Shown here: positions 1 through 7,286 of the stretch, piece by piece
Layout: every line of letters starts with the position of its first letter
How positions within the stretch are numbered: position 1 is the first letter of the stretch
Assembly: GCF_034932145.1 (NCBI RefSeq)
Contig: NZ_JAYGHV010000287.1
Coordinates: 1 to 26,857 of the forward strand
DNA: 26,857 nucleotides
Direction of reading: 5' to 3'
From: CCY15215 sp034932145
GTDB taxonomy: Bacteria; Cyanobacteriota; Cyanobacteriia; Cyanobacteriales; Spirulinaceae
Position numbers and translations under genes: made by a program
Notes under the pieces: model-generated
What the model was told of the DNA's origin: nothing
Database searches by the model: none
Seen by the model: the letters and a program-made list of their open reading frames with translations, nothing else

Positions 1-405
1 TTTGTTAATGTGATGTTGCTGCCCGCAAACAAACCACCATTAGCCTGACCAGCACTATTACCACTCACCGTACTGTTTGTTAATGTGATGGTGTTGATCG
101 CATTCAAACCACCGCGAGTCAAACCAGCACTATTACCACTCACCGTACTGTTTGTTAAGGTGATGTTGTTCGCATTTAAACCACCAGTATTGCTAGCACT
201 ATTACCACTCACCGTACTGTTTGTTAATGTGATGGTGTCCGCATCCACACCGCCAGCAGTAGCAGCAGAATTACCCGAAACCGTGGAATTATTCAGTGTT
301 ACGGCTCCAGCGCTACGAATCCCGCCGCCAGCAGCAGTAGCAGCAGAATTGCCCGAAACCGTGGAATTATTCAGCGTCACGGCTCCAGTGCTATGAATCC
401 CGCCG
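1..405 (-). repeat. In-frame tandem repeats coding beta-helix coils
   Basis: Successive copies begin near 61, 136, 205, 274 and 352, with steps of 75, 69, 69 and 78 bases, and a further partial copy lies at the left edge. All steps are multiples of three. Each copy encodes a variant of TNSTVSGNSA, or NNSTVSGNSA in the two copies nearest 400, followed by a Gly-Gly linker. The leftmost copies are nearly identical in DNA, which suggests recent duplication. They are coding repeats, not a CRISPR array. Confidence 0.85.
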
Positions 406-2249
406 CCATTTCCTGCGAAACTCCCATTCTGAATGGTTATATTCTGAATCGTCACATTCGCCGCCGACGTATTGAATACCCGCGAATTTCCTCCCCCATC
501 GACGACAATTTTGCTCCCTCCATCCAGGGTTAAATTATTCTGTCCCCAAGTTATCTCTCCATCTGTCCCCGATGCTGTCCCTGCAAGGGTAATCGTCCCA
601 CTCACCCCAAAGGTGATCATGTCACCTGCCGCTGCATCGGTTTGAATCCGCTGACGCAAGGAACCCGCACCCGTATTATTCAGATTCGTTACCGTCAGGG
701 TTGCTAGTTTCCCATCCCATCCTGAAAGCGTCTCTGCCTCAAAAGGATTCCCTACTTCTATACTTCCCGTGCTGCTTTCTAAGACCCAATCACCGCCATA
801 GTTGGCACTTCCCGTCGCATTGGTTGAAGCTGCTACATCTGCACCCGTTAAATGCGCTAAATCCCCAATTAAGGCTTGTCCCGCTTCTCCTAATGCCGTA
901 AAACAACTGTAGAGCAAGATATCTGCCCCTTCATCGAGGGATTTTGCCCAAGTTGCCAACTGTCCGGCATAGTTGTTGATATTCTCATTTGTTACCCATG
1001 TTTTCCCTAACCAGAAGTTGCCTTCGTTTCCTTCTGCTGTTATTGCTATTCCGTCTAATTCTGTGTCTACTTCTTCGAGTTTCTCGCTTATCGCTGCAAT
1101 TCCTTCTTCCTCGCGACCAATAATACTCGATATCGTCCCTGCTGCTGCACCATACAGCAAGTCTTCGGCATTATCGGCACGAGAATCAATAACGCTGAGT
1201 ATATTGGTTCCTCCTGCTTCGGGAAAACGCACGACGGTGGTATCCCCTTGGATTAAACTTGAGTTGGTTGGAGTAACAACTCCTGCTGCCATGAGGTTAA
1301 TATTTTCGGCAGTTACTTCTCCTGCTATGACTGTATCTCCTTCGTTAATGGCTGTATCGTTTCTGATTAACCGCACTGTGCCATCTGCTTCGATAATCAC
1401 TTCATTAGCATGACCGATTTCACTGCCTCCGGTAATATAACGGGGGATATCTACTGCTCTGATTCCCATTAGATTTCCGGGTATATTAACGCTTCCTTCG
1501 ACTGGGGCGGCATCCAGGACTAAGTTCACCACCATGCCTTCGTGAGAGAGTCGCACTTGATTTTTACCTGGAATAGCGGCGAGGGTGATGTTTCCCCCTT
1601 CCGTCTCGACAGTTCCTGTTGATATGATTCCCCCTCCTACCATCCAGAGACTTTCTCCTGGTTTGACGGCGAGGTTGGCTTCGTTGACGATCCAACTGGG
1701 GTTATTTTGGTCAAATATTAAACTTGTCGGGTTGCCAATTAAGGTGCTGTAGTTGTTGTTTCCGTAGGCATTGAAGTAAGCATCTCCAAAGCCGATTCTC
1801 GTGGCGGTTGTGGCTCCAAAACTGCCGGGTACGTCTAAACTTGCCCCTTGGGTGAAGACCCATCCGGAGGGGTTCATGAGGAATAGGTTAGAATTGCCTC
1901 CGGTGAGTTGGATTAGTCCTTGAATAATGCTGGGGTTTCCTCCCGTGACTCTTCCGACGATGTTGAGGATGTCGGGGTTGGAGAGGAAGTTGGCGATTTC
2001 TTGGGGGTTTAAGCCGAATTCTTGGAAGGAGTGGAATAAGTTGGCTCCGGCTTGAGTGCCGCCGTTAATGTTATAGGTGTTGCCGTTATAATTGATTATC
2101 GTTCCAGTGCCGTCGGGGGCTGCGGTGATGGATGTTTGCGCCTGGGCGGTGGGGGGTCTTGCTGCGATTAACCCACTTAGGAGCAGGAGAGATAGGAGTT
2201 TTGGCAGTTTGGGGGTTTTCATGATGGGAGACTGGGAAAGTTCCTTCAT
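1..2249 (-). CDS. Two-partner-secretion exoprotein with DUF4347-like domain and beta-helix repeats (3' end outside window)
   Basis: An open reading frame runs uninterrupted from the start at 2249 to the left edge, giving 749 codons and no stop. Residues 1-38 form a signal peptide with a leucine core and an AQA cleavage site. Residues about 40-160 match the haemagglutination-activity (TPS) domain, with NLFHSFQEF, ILNIVGRVTGG and NLFLMNPSGWVF. Residues about 350-510 resemble DUF4347: VIDSRADNAEDLLYG, then ADILLYSCFTALGEAG, LTGADVAAS and GGDWVLES; the usual SHG motif is replaced by TAEG. From about residue 515 the chain turns into NSTVSGNSA-type repeats expected to form a right-handed beta-helix. 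Family knowledge says such proteins leave the cell through an outer-membrane TpsB transporter; none is in the window. The chosen start has AGGGG five bases upstream; ATG at 2222 is the alternative. No HIP1 octamer was seen in the gene. Confidence 0.85.
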   Translation of the reverse strand, partial: MKELSQSPIMKTPKLPKLLSLLLLSGLIAARPPTAQAQTSITAAPDGTGTIINYNGNTYNINGGTQAGANLFHSFQEFGLNPQEIANFLSNPDILNIVGRVTGGNPSIIQGLIQLTGGNSNLFLMNPSGWVFTQGASLDVPGSFGATTATRIGFGDAYFNAYGNNNYSTLIGNPTSLIFDQNNPSWIVNEANLAVKPGESLWMVGGGIISTGTVETEGGNITLAAIPGKNQVRLSHEGMVVNLVLDAAPVEGSVNIPGNLMGIRAVDIPRYITGGSEIGHANEVIIEADGTVRLIRNDTAINEGDTVIAGEVTAENINLMAAGVVTPTNSSLIQGDTTVVRFPEAGGTNILSVIDSRADNAEDLLYGAAAGTISSIIGREEEGIAAISEKLEEVDTELDGIAITAEGNEGNFWLGKTWVTNENINNYAGQLATWAKSLDEGADILLYSCFTALGEAGQALIGDLAHLTGADVAASTNATGSANYGGDWVLESSTGSIEVGNPFEAETLSGWDGKLATLTVTNLNNTGAGSLRQRIQTDAAAGDMITFGVSGTITLAGTASGTDGEITWGQNNLTLDGGSKIVVDGGGNSRVFNTSAANVTIQNITIQNGSFAGNGGGIHSTGAVTLNNSTVSGNSAATAAGGGIRSAGAVTLNNSTVSGNSAATAGGVDADTITLTNSTVSGNSASNTGGLNANNITLTNSTVSGNSAGLTRGGLNAINTITLTNSTVSGNSAGQANGGLFAGSNITLT

Positions 2250-2431
2250 TGTAACCCCTGAAAATTCAATAGTCAATAGTCTTTTTCTTGTTCTTAAATA
2301 TTCCTTTACAATTAACACAATTAACTCTTCGGGAGAGAATATTCTTTTTTAGTTGTCGCGATGAGTGTAATTAAAAAACCCTGTATCTCATATCTCACAG
2401 ATTGACAATTGCTTCACTTTATTTTCCACTG

Positions 2432-2551
2432 ATACCAAATCAGCTTTATTCAGGAGGTTTTCCCTATCTCCTGTAGCGACGTTGCATGCAACGTCGCTAC
2501 AGGGTTTCTGGCGATCGCGTGAATAGGGTCTGTGGTAACTGGATTTGGTAT
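2432..2551. mobile_element. Small palindromic element, putative MITE or REP-like relic
   Basis: In the 361-base gap 2250-2610, ATACCAAATC (2432-2441) is repeated inverted as GATTTGGTAT (2542-2551). TATTCA (2447-2452) and TGAATA (2520-2525) form a nested pair, and a perfect 32-bp palindrome sits in the centre (2471-2502). There is no coding capacity. The nested symmetry suggests a non-autonomous element that folds into a long hairpin. A TA target duplication, as made by IS630/Tc1-type transposases, would fit TA-CCAAATC...GATTTGG-TA but is too short to prove. The rest of the gap is AT-rich and shows nothing else I can name. Confidence 0.55.
2471..2502. repeat. Perfect 32-bp palindrome
   Basis: CTGTAGCGACGTTGCA (2471-2486) is followed directly by its exact reverse complement (2487-2502). 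It would fold into a strong hairpin in either strand's transcript. Sequences of the form GACGTTGCATGCAACGTC are, from memory, dispersed repeats in cyanobacterial genomes. It could also act as a transcription barrier between the larC 3' end and the exoprotein promoter. Confidence 0.8.
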
Positions 2552-2610
2552 GAAAGCCAAGTTTGGCGATAAAGATTTTAAACTGGGTTAGTTTCTACGA
2601 TCGCCTTTTA

Positions 2611-3822
2611 TTAAGCATCTGAAATGATTCCTTTTCTAGCAATATCTAGGGCTAAGTGATGAATTTCCTGCAAAGGTCGATCGCCTTCCCGTGCAACTTT
2701 AGCACAGTCTTCATATTCGGGTTGAATATTAATAATTTTATCTCCTTGACGAGCAATTTTCACTCGTATTATCCCGTAAGGAGTCGAAACTGCTTGAATT
2801 TCTCGCGCTAAAATGCGACGTTCTTGGAAACTGCGACGAATGCCTAAAGTTGTCGTTTCTCGAAAGAGAATATTCTCTAATAATGCAACCTGGGAAGGGT
2901 TACAAATGACCGTTAAAAGAATACCCATGCGAAACTTTTTCATGGCGATCGCCTGGGTAAACACATCCAAAGCCCCAGCCTGTAATAATTGTTCGCAAGT
3001 ATAAGCAATACCTTGGGGATTCATATCATCGATCTGCGTTTCCAAAACCGCGATCGCCTCCAGATTAGCAACAGATTGAACCTCCCCCAACCAAATACGC
3101 AGAATATTAGGAATAGATAAATCCTTCGTCCCCGCACCCAACCCCACCCGAGACAATTGTAAGGGAGGAAAAGAGCCAAAACCAGTCACTAAAGTAACAG
3201 CTAATGCAGCCCCCGTCGGCGTAACCAACTCCATCGCAATACCATTATCATAAATTGGAACTTGTCCCATCTCCCATAACTTTAAAACCGCCGGCACAGG
3301 AACAGGTAAAATACCGTGAGCAGCCTTAATAGTACCTCCACCCGTGGGAAGTGCCGAACAATGTAGTTCGTCTATCCCCAACCAATCCAACCCCAAACAA
3401 GTCCCCACAATGTCTACAATGGCATCAGTAGCGCCAACTTCGTGAAAATGAACTTTTTCCGGTGCAATACCGTGAACCGCACCCTCAGCCTCCGCCAGGT
3501 TTTGAAAAACCTGTAAACTCCACTCTCGAACCCGTTTGGGTAGATTTGCGCCCTTAATTAAATGCTCAATTTCGGGAAGATGTCGGGCAGGAAAATGATG
3601 ATGATGTTCCCCTTGCTCCGATAATAGATCGATGTGTGCCTTAATTGCCCGTTGTCCCCGACGTTGTACAGTTTCAACTCGTAGATCGAACTCAGCCCCG
3701 AGTCCCAACTTTGCCAACTGCGCGATCGCGTATTCTAGGGGCATCCCTAAATCAAATAACGCCCCCAGAAACATATCTCCGGCAATTCCCGTGGGACAAT
3801 CTAAATAGGCAATTTTGGCCAT
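2611..3822 (-). CDS. larC: LarC, nickel-pincer cofactor biosynthesis protein
   Basis: A 403-residue protein of the LarC (DUF111) family, which inserts nickel into the pyridinium pincer cofactor of lactate racemase and related enzymes. Seen: the N-terminal CPTGIAGDMFLGAL (9-22), a HHHH cluster (73-76) typical of the family, HFHEVGATDAIVDI (125-138), TPTGAAL (201-207) and ETQIDDMNPQ (261-270), which opens the C-terminal LarC2-like half. Some lactobacilli make full-length LarC through a ribosomal frameshift between larC1 and larC2; here both halves lie in one frame. No larA, larB or larE is in the window. It is divergent from the YrdC-family gene, with start codons only 20 bases apart. Length and N-terminus fit a complete protein. 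Confidence 0.9.
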   Translation of the reverse strand: MAKIAYLDCPTGIAGDMFLGALFDLGMPLEYAIAQLAKLGLGAEFDLRVETVQRRGQRAIKAHIDLLSEQGEHHHHFPARHLPEIEHLIKGANLPKRVREWSLQVFQNLAEAEGAVHGIAPEKVHFHEVGATDAIVDIVGTCLGLDWLGIDELHCSALPTGGGTIKAAHGILPVPVPAVLKLWEMGQVPIYDNGIAMELVTPTGAALAVTLVTGFGSFPPLQLSRVGLGAGTKDLSIPNILRIWLGEVQSVANLEAIAVLETQIDDMNPQGIAYTCEQLLQAGALDVFTQAIAMKKFRMGILLTVICNPSQVALLENILFRETTTLGIRRSFQERRILAREIQAVSTPYGIIRVKIARQGDKIINIQPEYEDCAKVAREGDRPLQEIHHLALDIARKGIISDA

Positions 3823-3842
3823 GTTTGTATCGATCCTTAAAA

Positions 3843-4490
3843 ATGGCTACTTTATACGATCTTCATCCGGATAACCCACAAAAACGACGAATAGAGACAA
3901 TAGCAAGCGCCCTACATGATGGTGCAGTGATGCTTTACCCCACCGATACCGTCTATGCGATCGGTTGCGATCTCAACGCAAAATCCGCCGTCAAGCGAGT
4001 CCGACAAATCAAACAACTCTCTAATGATAAACCCCTTACCTTCCTTTGTTCCTCCCTTTCAAATATTGCTCGTTATGCCCTGGTTGAAGATCGAGCTTAC
4101 CGCATTATGAAGCATTTGATTCCGGGACCGTACACTTTTCTACTCCCCGCAACCAAATTAGTTCCCCGCATCGTCATGAACCCCAAACGCAAGACGATCG
4201 GCATTCGAGTTCCCAATGATGTTATCTGTCATACTCTCTTAGAGACCTTGGAAAATCCGATTATTTCTACTTCGGCACATATTCCCGACGAAGACGGGGA
4301 ATTTCCCACCATCGGAATTGAGCGATCGCGGCTTTTCGATGCCCTCGATCCTTTTGTAGATATTATCATCGATCGCGGTTCAGAATTGGGCTACCAAGTT
4401 TCTACCATTCTTGATTTTACTACCGAGAAACCTTTTATCCTGCGGAAGGGTCTGGAATGGGAAGTTGCTGAAGAATGGATCGATGTTTAA
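3843..4490 (+). CDS. YrdC/Sua5-family protein, probable L-threonylcarbamoyladenylate synthase
   Basis: A 215-residue single-domain YrdC/YciO-type protein. Members make threonylcarbamoyl-AMP from threonine, bicarbonate and ATP for the t6A37 modification of ANN-decoding tRNAs, or are YciO paralogues of less certain role. Motifs: YPTDTVYAIGCD (32-43), the KQLSNDKPL segment (57-65), IPGPYTFLLPA (93-103), KTIGIRVPND (117-126) and PIISTSA (139-145). The C-terminal Sua5 domain is absent. The frame stays open upstream to about 3645, but that part overlaps larC antisense, whereas MATLYDLHPDNPQ is the N-terminus I expect from cyanobacterial homologues, so the ATG at 3843 is chosen. No clear Shine-Dalgarno precedes it. 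Confidence 0.85.
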   Translation: MATLYDLHPDNPQKRRIETIASALHDGAVMLYPTDTVYAIGCDLNAKSAVKRVRQIKQLSNDKPLTFLCSSLSNIARYALVEDRAYRIMKHLIPGPYTFLLPATKLVPRIVMNPKRKTIGIRVPNDVICHTLLETLENPIISTSAHIPDEDGEFPTIGIERSRLFDALDPFVDIIIDRGSELGYQVSTILDFTTEKPFILRKGLEWEVAEEWIDV

Positions 4491-4837
4491 TATGGATCGG
4501 TTCCTTCTACACAAGCAGCGATCGCCATTCCAGACGCAAGGCCGCATTTTCCCAACTGTCTGTTAAACCCGACTATAACTCAAAGGTAATTCGGTATTTT
4601 CAGAGAAAAGGAGAAATGCTCAAAGCTACAACTCAAAAGGATTTTAGAGATTTTCTCCCCCTTCTGTCATTTCTGGAGATTTCGGAGAAATGCGTAAACT
4701 TGGGGTTGTGACACAGAGAATCCTTGAACACCGAGTTGTAGTGCGTAGATTCAAAGTGTAAGCAACAAGGTAAAACACGCAAATAAAGCGTCATCCTTAC
4801 CGCCTACACTTTTCTAATTTTTCGACGGGGCATTACC
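4491..4837 (+). other. Long leader/intergenic region upstream of hetZ
   Basis: This 347-base stretch holds no convincing gene. An open frame at 4475-4711 overlaps the end of the YrdC-family gene and has no recognisable protein character. A split inverted repeat is present: CTACAACTC at 4626-4634 with GAGTTGTAG at 4733-4741, and inside it AAGGATT at 4637-4643 with AATCCTT at 4719-4725. GGGGC lies upstream of the hetZ ATG as a possible ribosome site. The region probably contains the hetZ promoter and a structured leader. Confidence 0.4.
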
Positions 4838-6046
4838 ATGAACGCTAACACCTGCAATCTCATCAATCCTTCTTCTGTTGAAACCGCTACCCATCCGGAA
4901 CAAAATTCATCTTCTCCTTTCTTTTTAGAAGAAGTTATTTTAAATGAACTCAAAACCCACATTGGCAGAATGCCGCGATCGGCACAGGCCTTGGCAAATC
5001 GCATCTCTACGGAAGTCCAACGGGTATGCGACAAAAGTACCCGCATTCAAAAGTCCGGTCAAATTCGCAGCCATCAACTCTATTTGGCACACCATCGCCT
5101 CAATAAGTGCTTAGACTACTACAAAGCCGGTTCCTCAAGGGGTCGGGTAGACCTCCACAGCACTCTCAGCACCATCGTTTATCGCCATATTGCCCCTGCT
5201 AAGGCACAATTAGGCTTTTCCGGTCGTTATAACTTAATTGAAGACTTTCTGCAAGATTTCTATGCAGAGTCTTTGAAAGCCTTTCGCCGGGAAAATGAAG
5301 TGGTGGAAAACTATCAGCCTCGCACTCAATTAGAATTGGCTGAATATATGTCCTTTACGGAACAATATGCCAAGCGTCGCATTTCTCTTCCTAATGGTTA
5401 TTCCCAGCAATTGATTATTCTCAGGGCGCAAACTTTTGCCCGTCGTCAACCCAAAGAAACGGCGGTTGATATCGAACAAGCAACGGAGTTTTCTAAAGGG
5501 GAAGATGCGGAAAAAATGCAGCGATCGGCAGTAGTTCAACAAGTGCGATCGCAGATGGTTTCCAATAATCCAGATCCTTTAGAAAGAATCAAGCGCGATC
5601 GGGTGATTGCTTCTTTATTAGAGTACCTCAAAAATCAAGGACGCGAAGATTGTGCCGATTATTTGACACTAAAGATGCAAGATTTACCCGCATCAGAAAT
5701 TGATGAAATCATGGGTTTATCTTCGCGAGAACGGGATTACCTGCAACAGCGATTCAAGTATCATGTAGAAAAGTTTGCGCGTATCTCTCATTGGGAACTC
5801 GTTCATCAATGGCTGGGTGCAGATTTAGAGCAACGTTTGGGCATGACAGAAACCCAATGGGATGAGTTTATCGGCAAACTCTCTCCTCAACAACTGCAAA
5901 TTTTAGAACTACGACGAGAGGAAAAAAGCGATGAGGATATTCTACAAATCTTGAATTTGACTCCTAAGAAGTTACAAAAACGCTGGACAGAATTGTTAGA
6001 AATTGCCGCACAGGTCAGAAATAATGACAAAAATGATGACAAATAA
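4838..6046 (+). CDS. hetZ: HetZ-family regulator
   Basis: A 402-residue protein of the cyanobacterial HetZ family. In heterocyst-forming species HetZ acts early in differentiation alongside HetR; non-heterocystous filamentous species also carry homologues whose role is less clear. Recognised stretches: SSRGRVDLHSTLSTIVYRHI (99-118), IEDFLQDFYAESLKAFRREN (134-153), LELAEYMSFTEQYAKRRI (165-182), QQLIILRAQTFA (190-201) and RDYLQQRFKYHVEKFA (299-314). Residues 278-314 look like a sigma-region-4-type helix-turn-helix and residues 364-392 like a second one, in line with DNA binding. No patU or hetP neighbour is in view. The first 35 residues are Ser/Thr-rich and probably disordered. The exact subfamily (HetZ or HetZ-related) is inferred from remembered sequences. 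Confidence 0.75.
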   Translation: MNANTCNLINPSSVETATHPEQNSSSPFFLEEVILNELKTHIGRMPRSAQALANRISTEVQRVCDKSTRIQKSGQIRSHQLYLAHHRLNKCLDYYKAGSSRGRVDLHSTLSTIVYRHIAPAKAQLGFSGRYNLIEDFLQDFYAESLKAFRRENEVVENYQPRTQLELAEYMSFTEQYAKRRISLPNGYSQQLIILRAQTFARRQPKETAVDIEQATEFSKGEDAEKMQRSAVVQQVRSQMVSNNPDPLERIKRDRVIASLLEYLKNQGREDCADYLTLKMQDLPASEIDEIMGLSSRERDYLQQRFKYHVEKFARISHWELVHQWLGADLEQRLGMTETQWDEFIGKLSPQQLQILELRREEKSDEDILQILNLTPKKLQKRWTELLEIAAQVRNNDKNDDK

Positions 6047-6050
6047 AACA

Positions 6051-6075
6051 GTAAGGTGGGCAATGCCCACCCTAC
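6051..6075. terminator. Hairpin between convergent hetZ and chelatase genes
   Basis: GTAAGGTGGGC (6051-6061) and GCCCACCCTAC (6065-6075) pair over 11 positions with one mismatch and a 3-base loop. Only 31 bases separate the two convergent stop codons, so this hairpin is the likely bidirectional terminator. Its core, GTGGGCAATGCCCAC, also resembles a dispersed cyanobacterial repeat. Confidence 0.6.
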
Positions 6076-6077
6076 AT

Positions 6078-7217
6078 TTAATGATGGTGATGTCCGTCGT
6101 GAGAATGAGTATGATGATGAGAACCTGTTGCTAATTGAGGATTAACAATCACTGCTTCTGCTGATAACAAAGCCTCAATTTGAGGATTCGCCCAATTAGC
6201 CGCCATTTTCAGAAATTCAGGGCGATCGTTAACACAAGGCATTCGCACATAGACAGTTTTTTGATTGTATTTGTTGAGACTTTCGATAATATGTTCGACA
6301 TCCAAAATGGTTTCATGATTTTCCGTCACAAACCCAATTGGCATCATTACCATTGCAGTCGCACCCAAGTCAATTAAATTTTTAGCCGCGAGTTCAACAT
6401 GGGGTTGAGTCCAATCAATTAAAGGGGTATCGTGGTTCAACCAACCGACAGAAATCAAAGGATATTTATAGATGAGTTTTTCGCGAACTTTGTCGTATAA
6501 TGCTTCACTTTCCATAATTCCAGAGGTGAACCCTTTGGCTTTATGAGGACAGCCGTGATTCATTAAAACAATGCCAATTTGAGAGGGTAAATGAGCAGAA
6601 ATCAAATCTTTTTGAATGCTCTCTTCAACCATGTGTGCTAAGAAATCGATATATTCTTCGCGATCGTAAAAAGAAGGAATATAGCGCGTTCCCTGTAACC
6701 AATAGTCTCCTTTATCTTTTAGCTGAGTTAGTGCTTTATTGACTTGTTCGACAGCAATTCCACTGGTAAAAATAGAATCGACAACGAGAAGAGGATAAAT
6801 CAATAACTTATCAAATCCTTCTGCTTTAACTTCCGCTAAAACTTGTTCGGGAAGATAAGGGGCGCAAAAATTAAAGGCTTTGAAAACTTTAATGCGATCG
6901 CCCCAAGTTTTTTGTAATTCTTGTTCGATTCCCGATCGCTGTTCTTCAAAAATCTTGTTATGGGGAGAAATAAAATTACCATGTTGATGTCCCCACTCAT
7001 GCAAATCGAACATGGCTAAGAGTTTAGCCAAAGGTGGATAAATCCAAGTCGGGACAGGAGCAAATTTTGCAGTTAACAGATTGAGTGCTTGTTCGTTATA
7101 GTTGGCAAAGTCTTCATAACTTTCAACTTCTCCATATCCCATTAATAAAACCGCGACGCGACTCTCTTTCTGAGTTTCTGAGGATATGTCTTGAATTCGG
7201 TCTGAGGTAGCAACCAC
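6078..7217 (-). CDS. Ferrochelatase-family (HemH-like) metal chelatase with histidine-rich C-terminus
   Basis: A 379-residue protein when started at the GTG at 7217, which has AGGAG seven bases upstream (7225-7229); the frame also permits TTG at 7241. The fold signature is that of the class II chelatase HemH: AVLLMGYGEVESYEDF near the N-terminus, an MNHGCPHKAKG segment (219-229) where HemH has its catalytic-histidine loop, VGWLNHDTPLIDWTQPH, and FVTENHETILDVEH (296-309) corresponding to the glutamate-containing metal/porphyrin loop. It differs from the usual cyanobacterial ferrochelatase in lacking the NLGGP opening and the hydrophobic chlorophyll-binding tail, and it ends in SHHHTHSHDGHHHH. 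Such tails occur in nickel or cobalt handling proteins. Whether the substrate is iron, cobalt or nickel, and which tetrapyrrole, cannot be told. It converges on hetZ and lies 69 bases downstream of the dihydroorotase-like gene. Confidence 0.75.
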   Translation of the reverse strand: MVATSDRIQDISSETQKESRVAVLLMGYGEVESYEDFANYNEQALNLLTAKFAPVPTWIYPPLAKLLAMFDLHEWGHQHGNFISPHNKIFEEQRSGIEQELQKTWGDRIKVFKAFNFCAPYLPEQVLAEVKAEGFDKLLIYPLLVVDSIFTSGIAVEQVNKALTQLKDKGDYWLQGTRYIPSFYDREEYIDFLAHMVEESIQKDLISAHLPSQIGIVLMNHGCPHKAKGFTSGIMESEALYDKVREKLIYKYPLISVGWLNHDTPLIDWTQPHVELAAKNLIDLGATAMVMMPIGFVTENHETILDVEHIIESLNKYNQKTVYVRMPCVNDRPEFLKMAANWANPQIEALLSAEAVIVNPQLATGSHHHTHSHDGHHHH

Positions 7218-7286
7218 GTCATCACTCCTATAATTGATCAAAAGTTAATACAGAAGGTTTGAACCCTGCGATCGCTAATATAACAC

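Noticed and set aside
1..405. Regular repeats that might be a CRISPR array
   Set aside because: Spacing varies in multiples of three and the repeats translate in frame as beta-helix coils; there are no unique spacers.
85..2352. Plus-strand open frames opposite the exoprotein gene
   Set aside because: They are antisense shadows; the minus strand has a 749-codon frame with a signal peptide and recognisable domains.
3645..3842. N-terminal extension of the YrdC-family protein
   Set aside because: It overlaps larC antisense, and the family N-terminus begins at 3843.
4475..4711. 78-codon open frame after the YrdC-family gene
   Set aside because: It overlaps the preceding gene, has no ribosome site and no protein-like composition, and lies in a region with inverted repeats.
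2611..7217. larC and His-tailed chelatase as one nickel operon
   Set aside because: Two unrelated plus-strand genes lie between them, so there is no operon; any link is only thematic.
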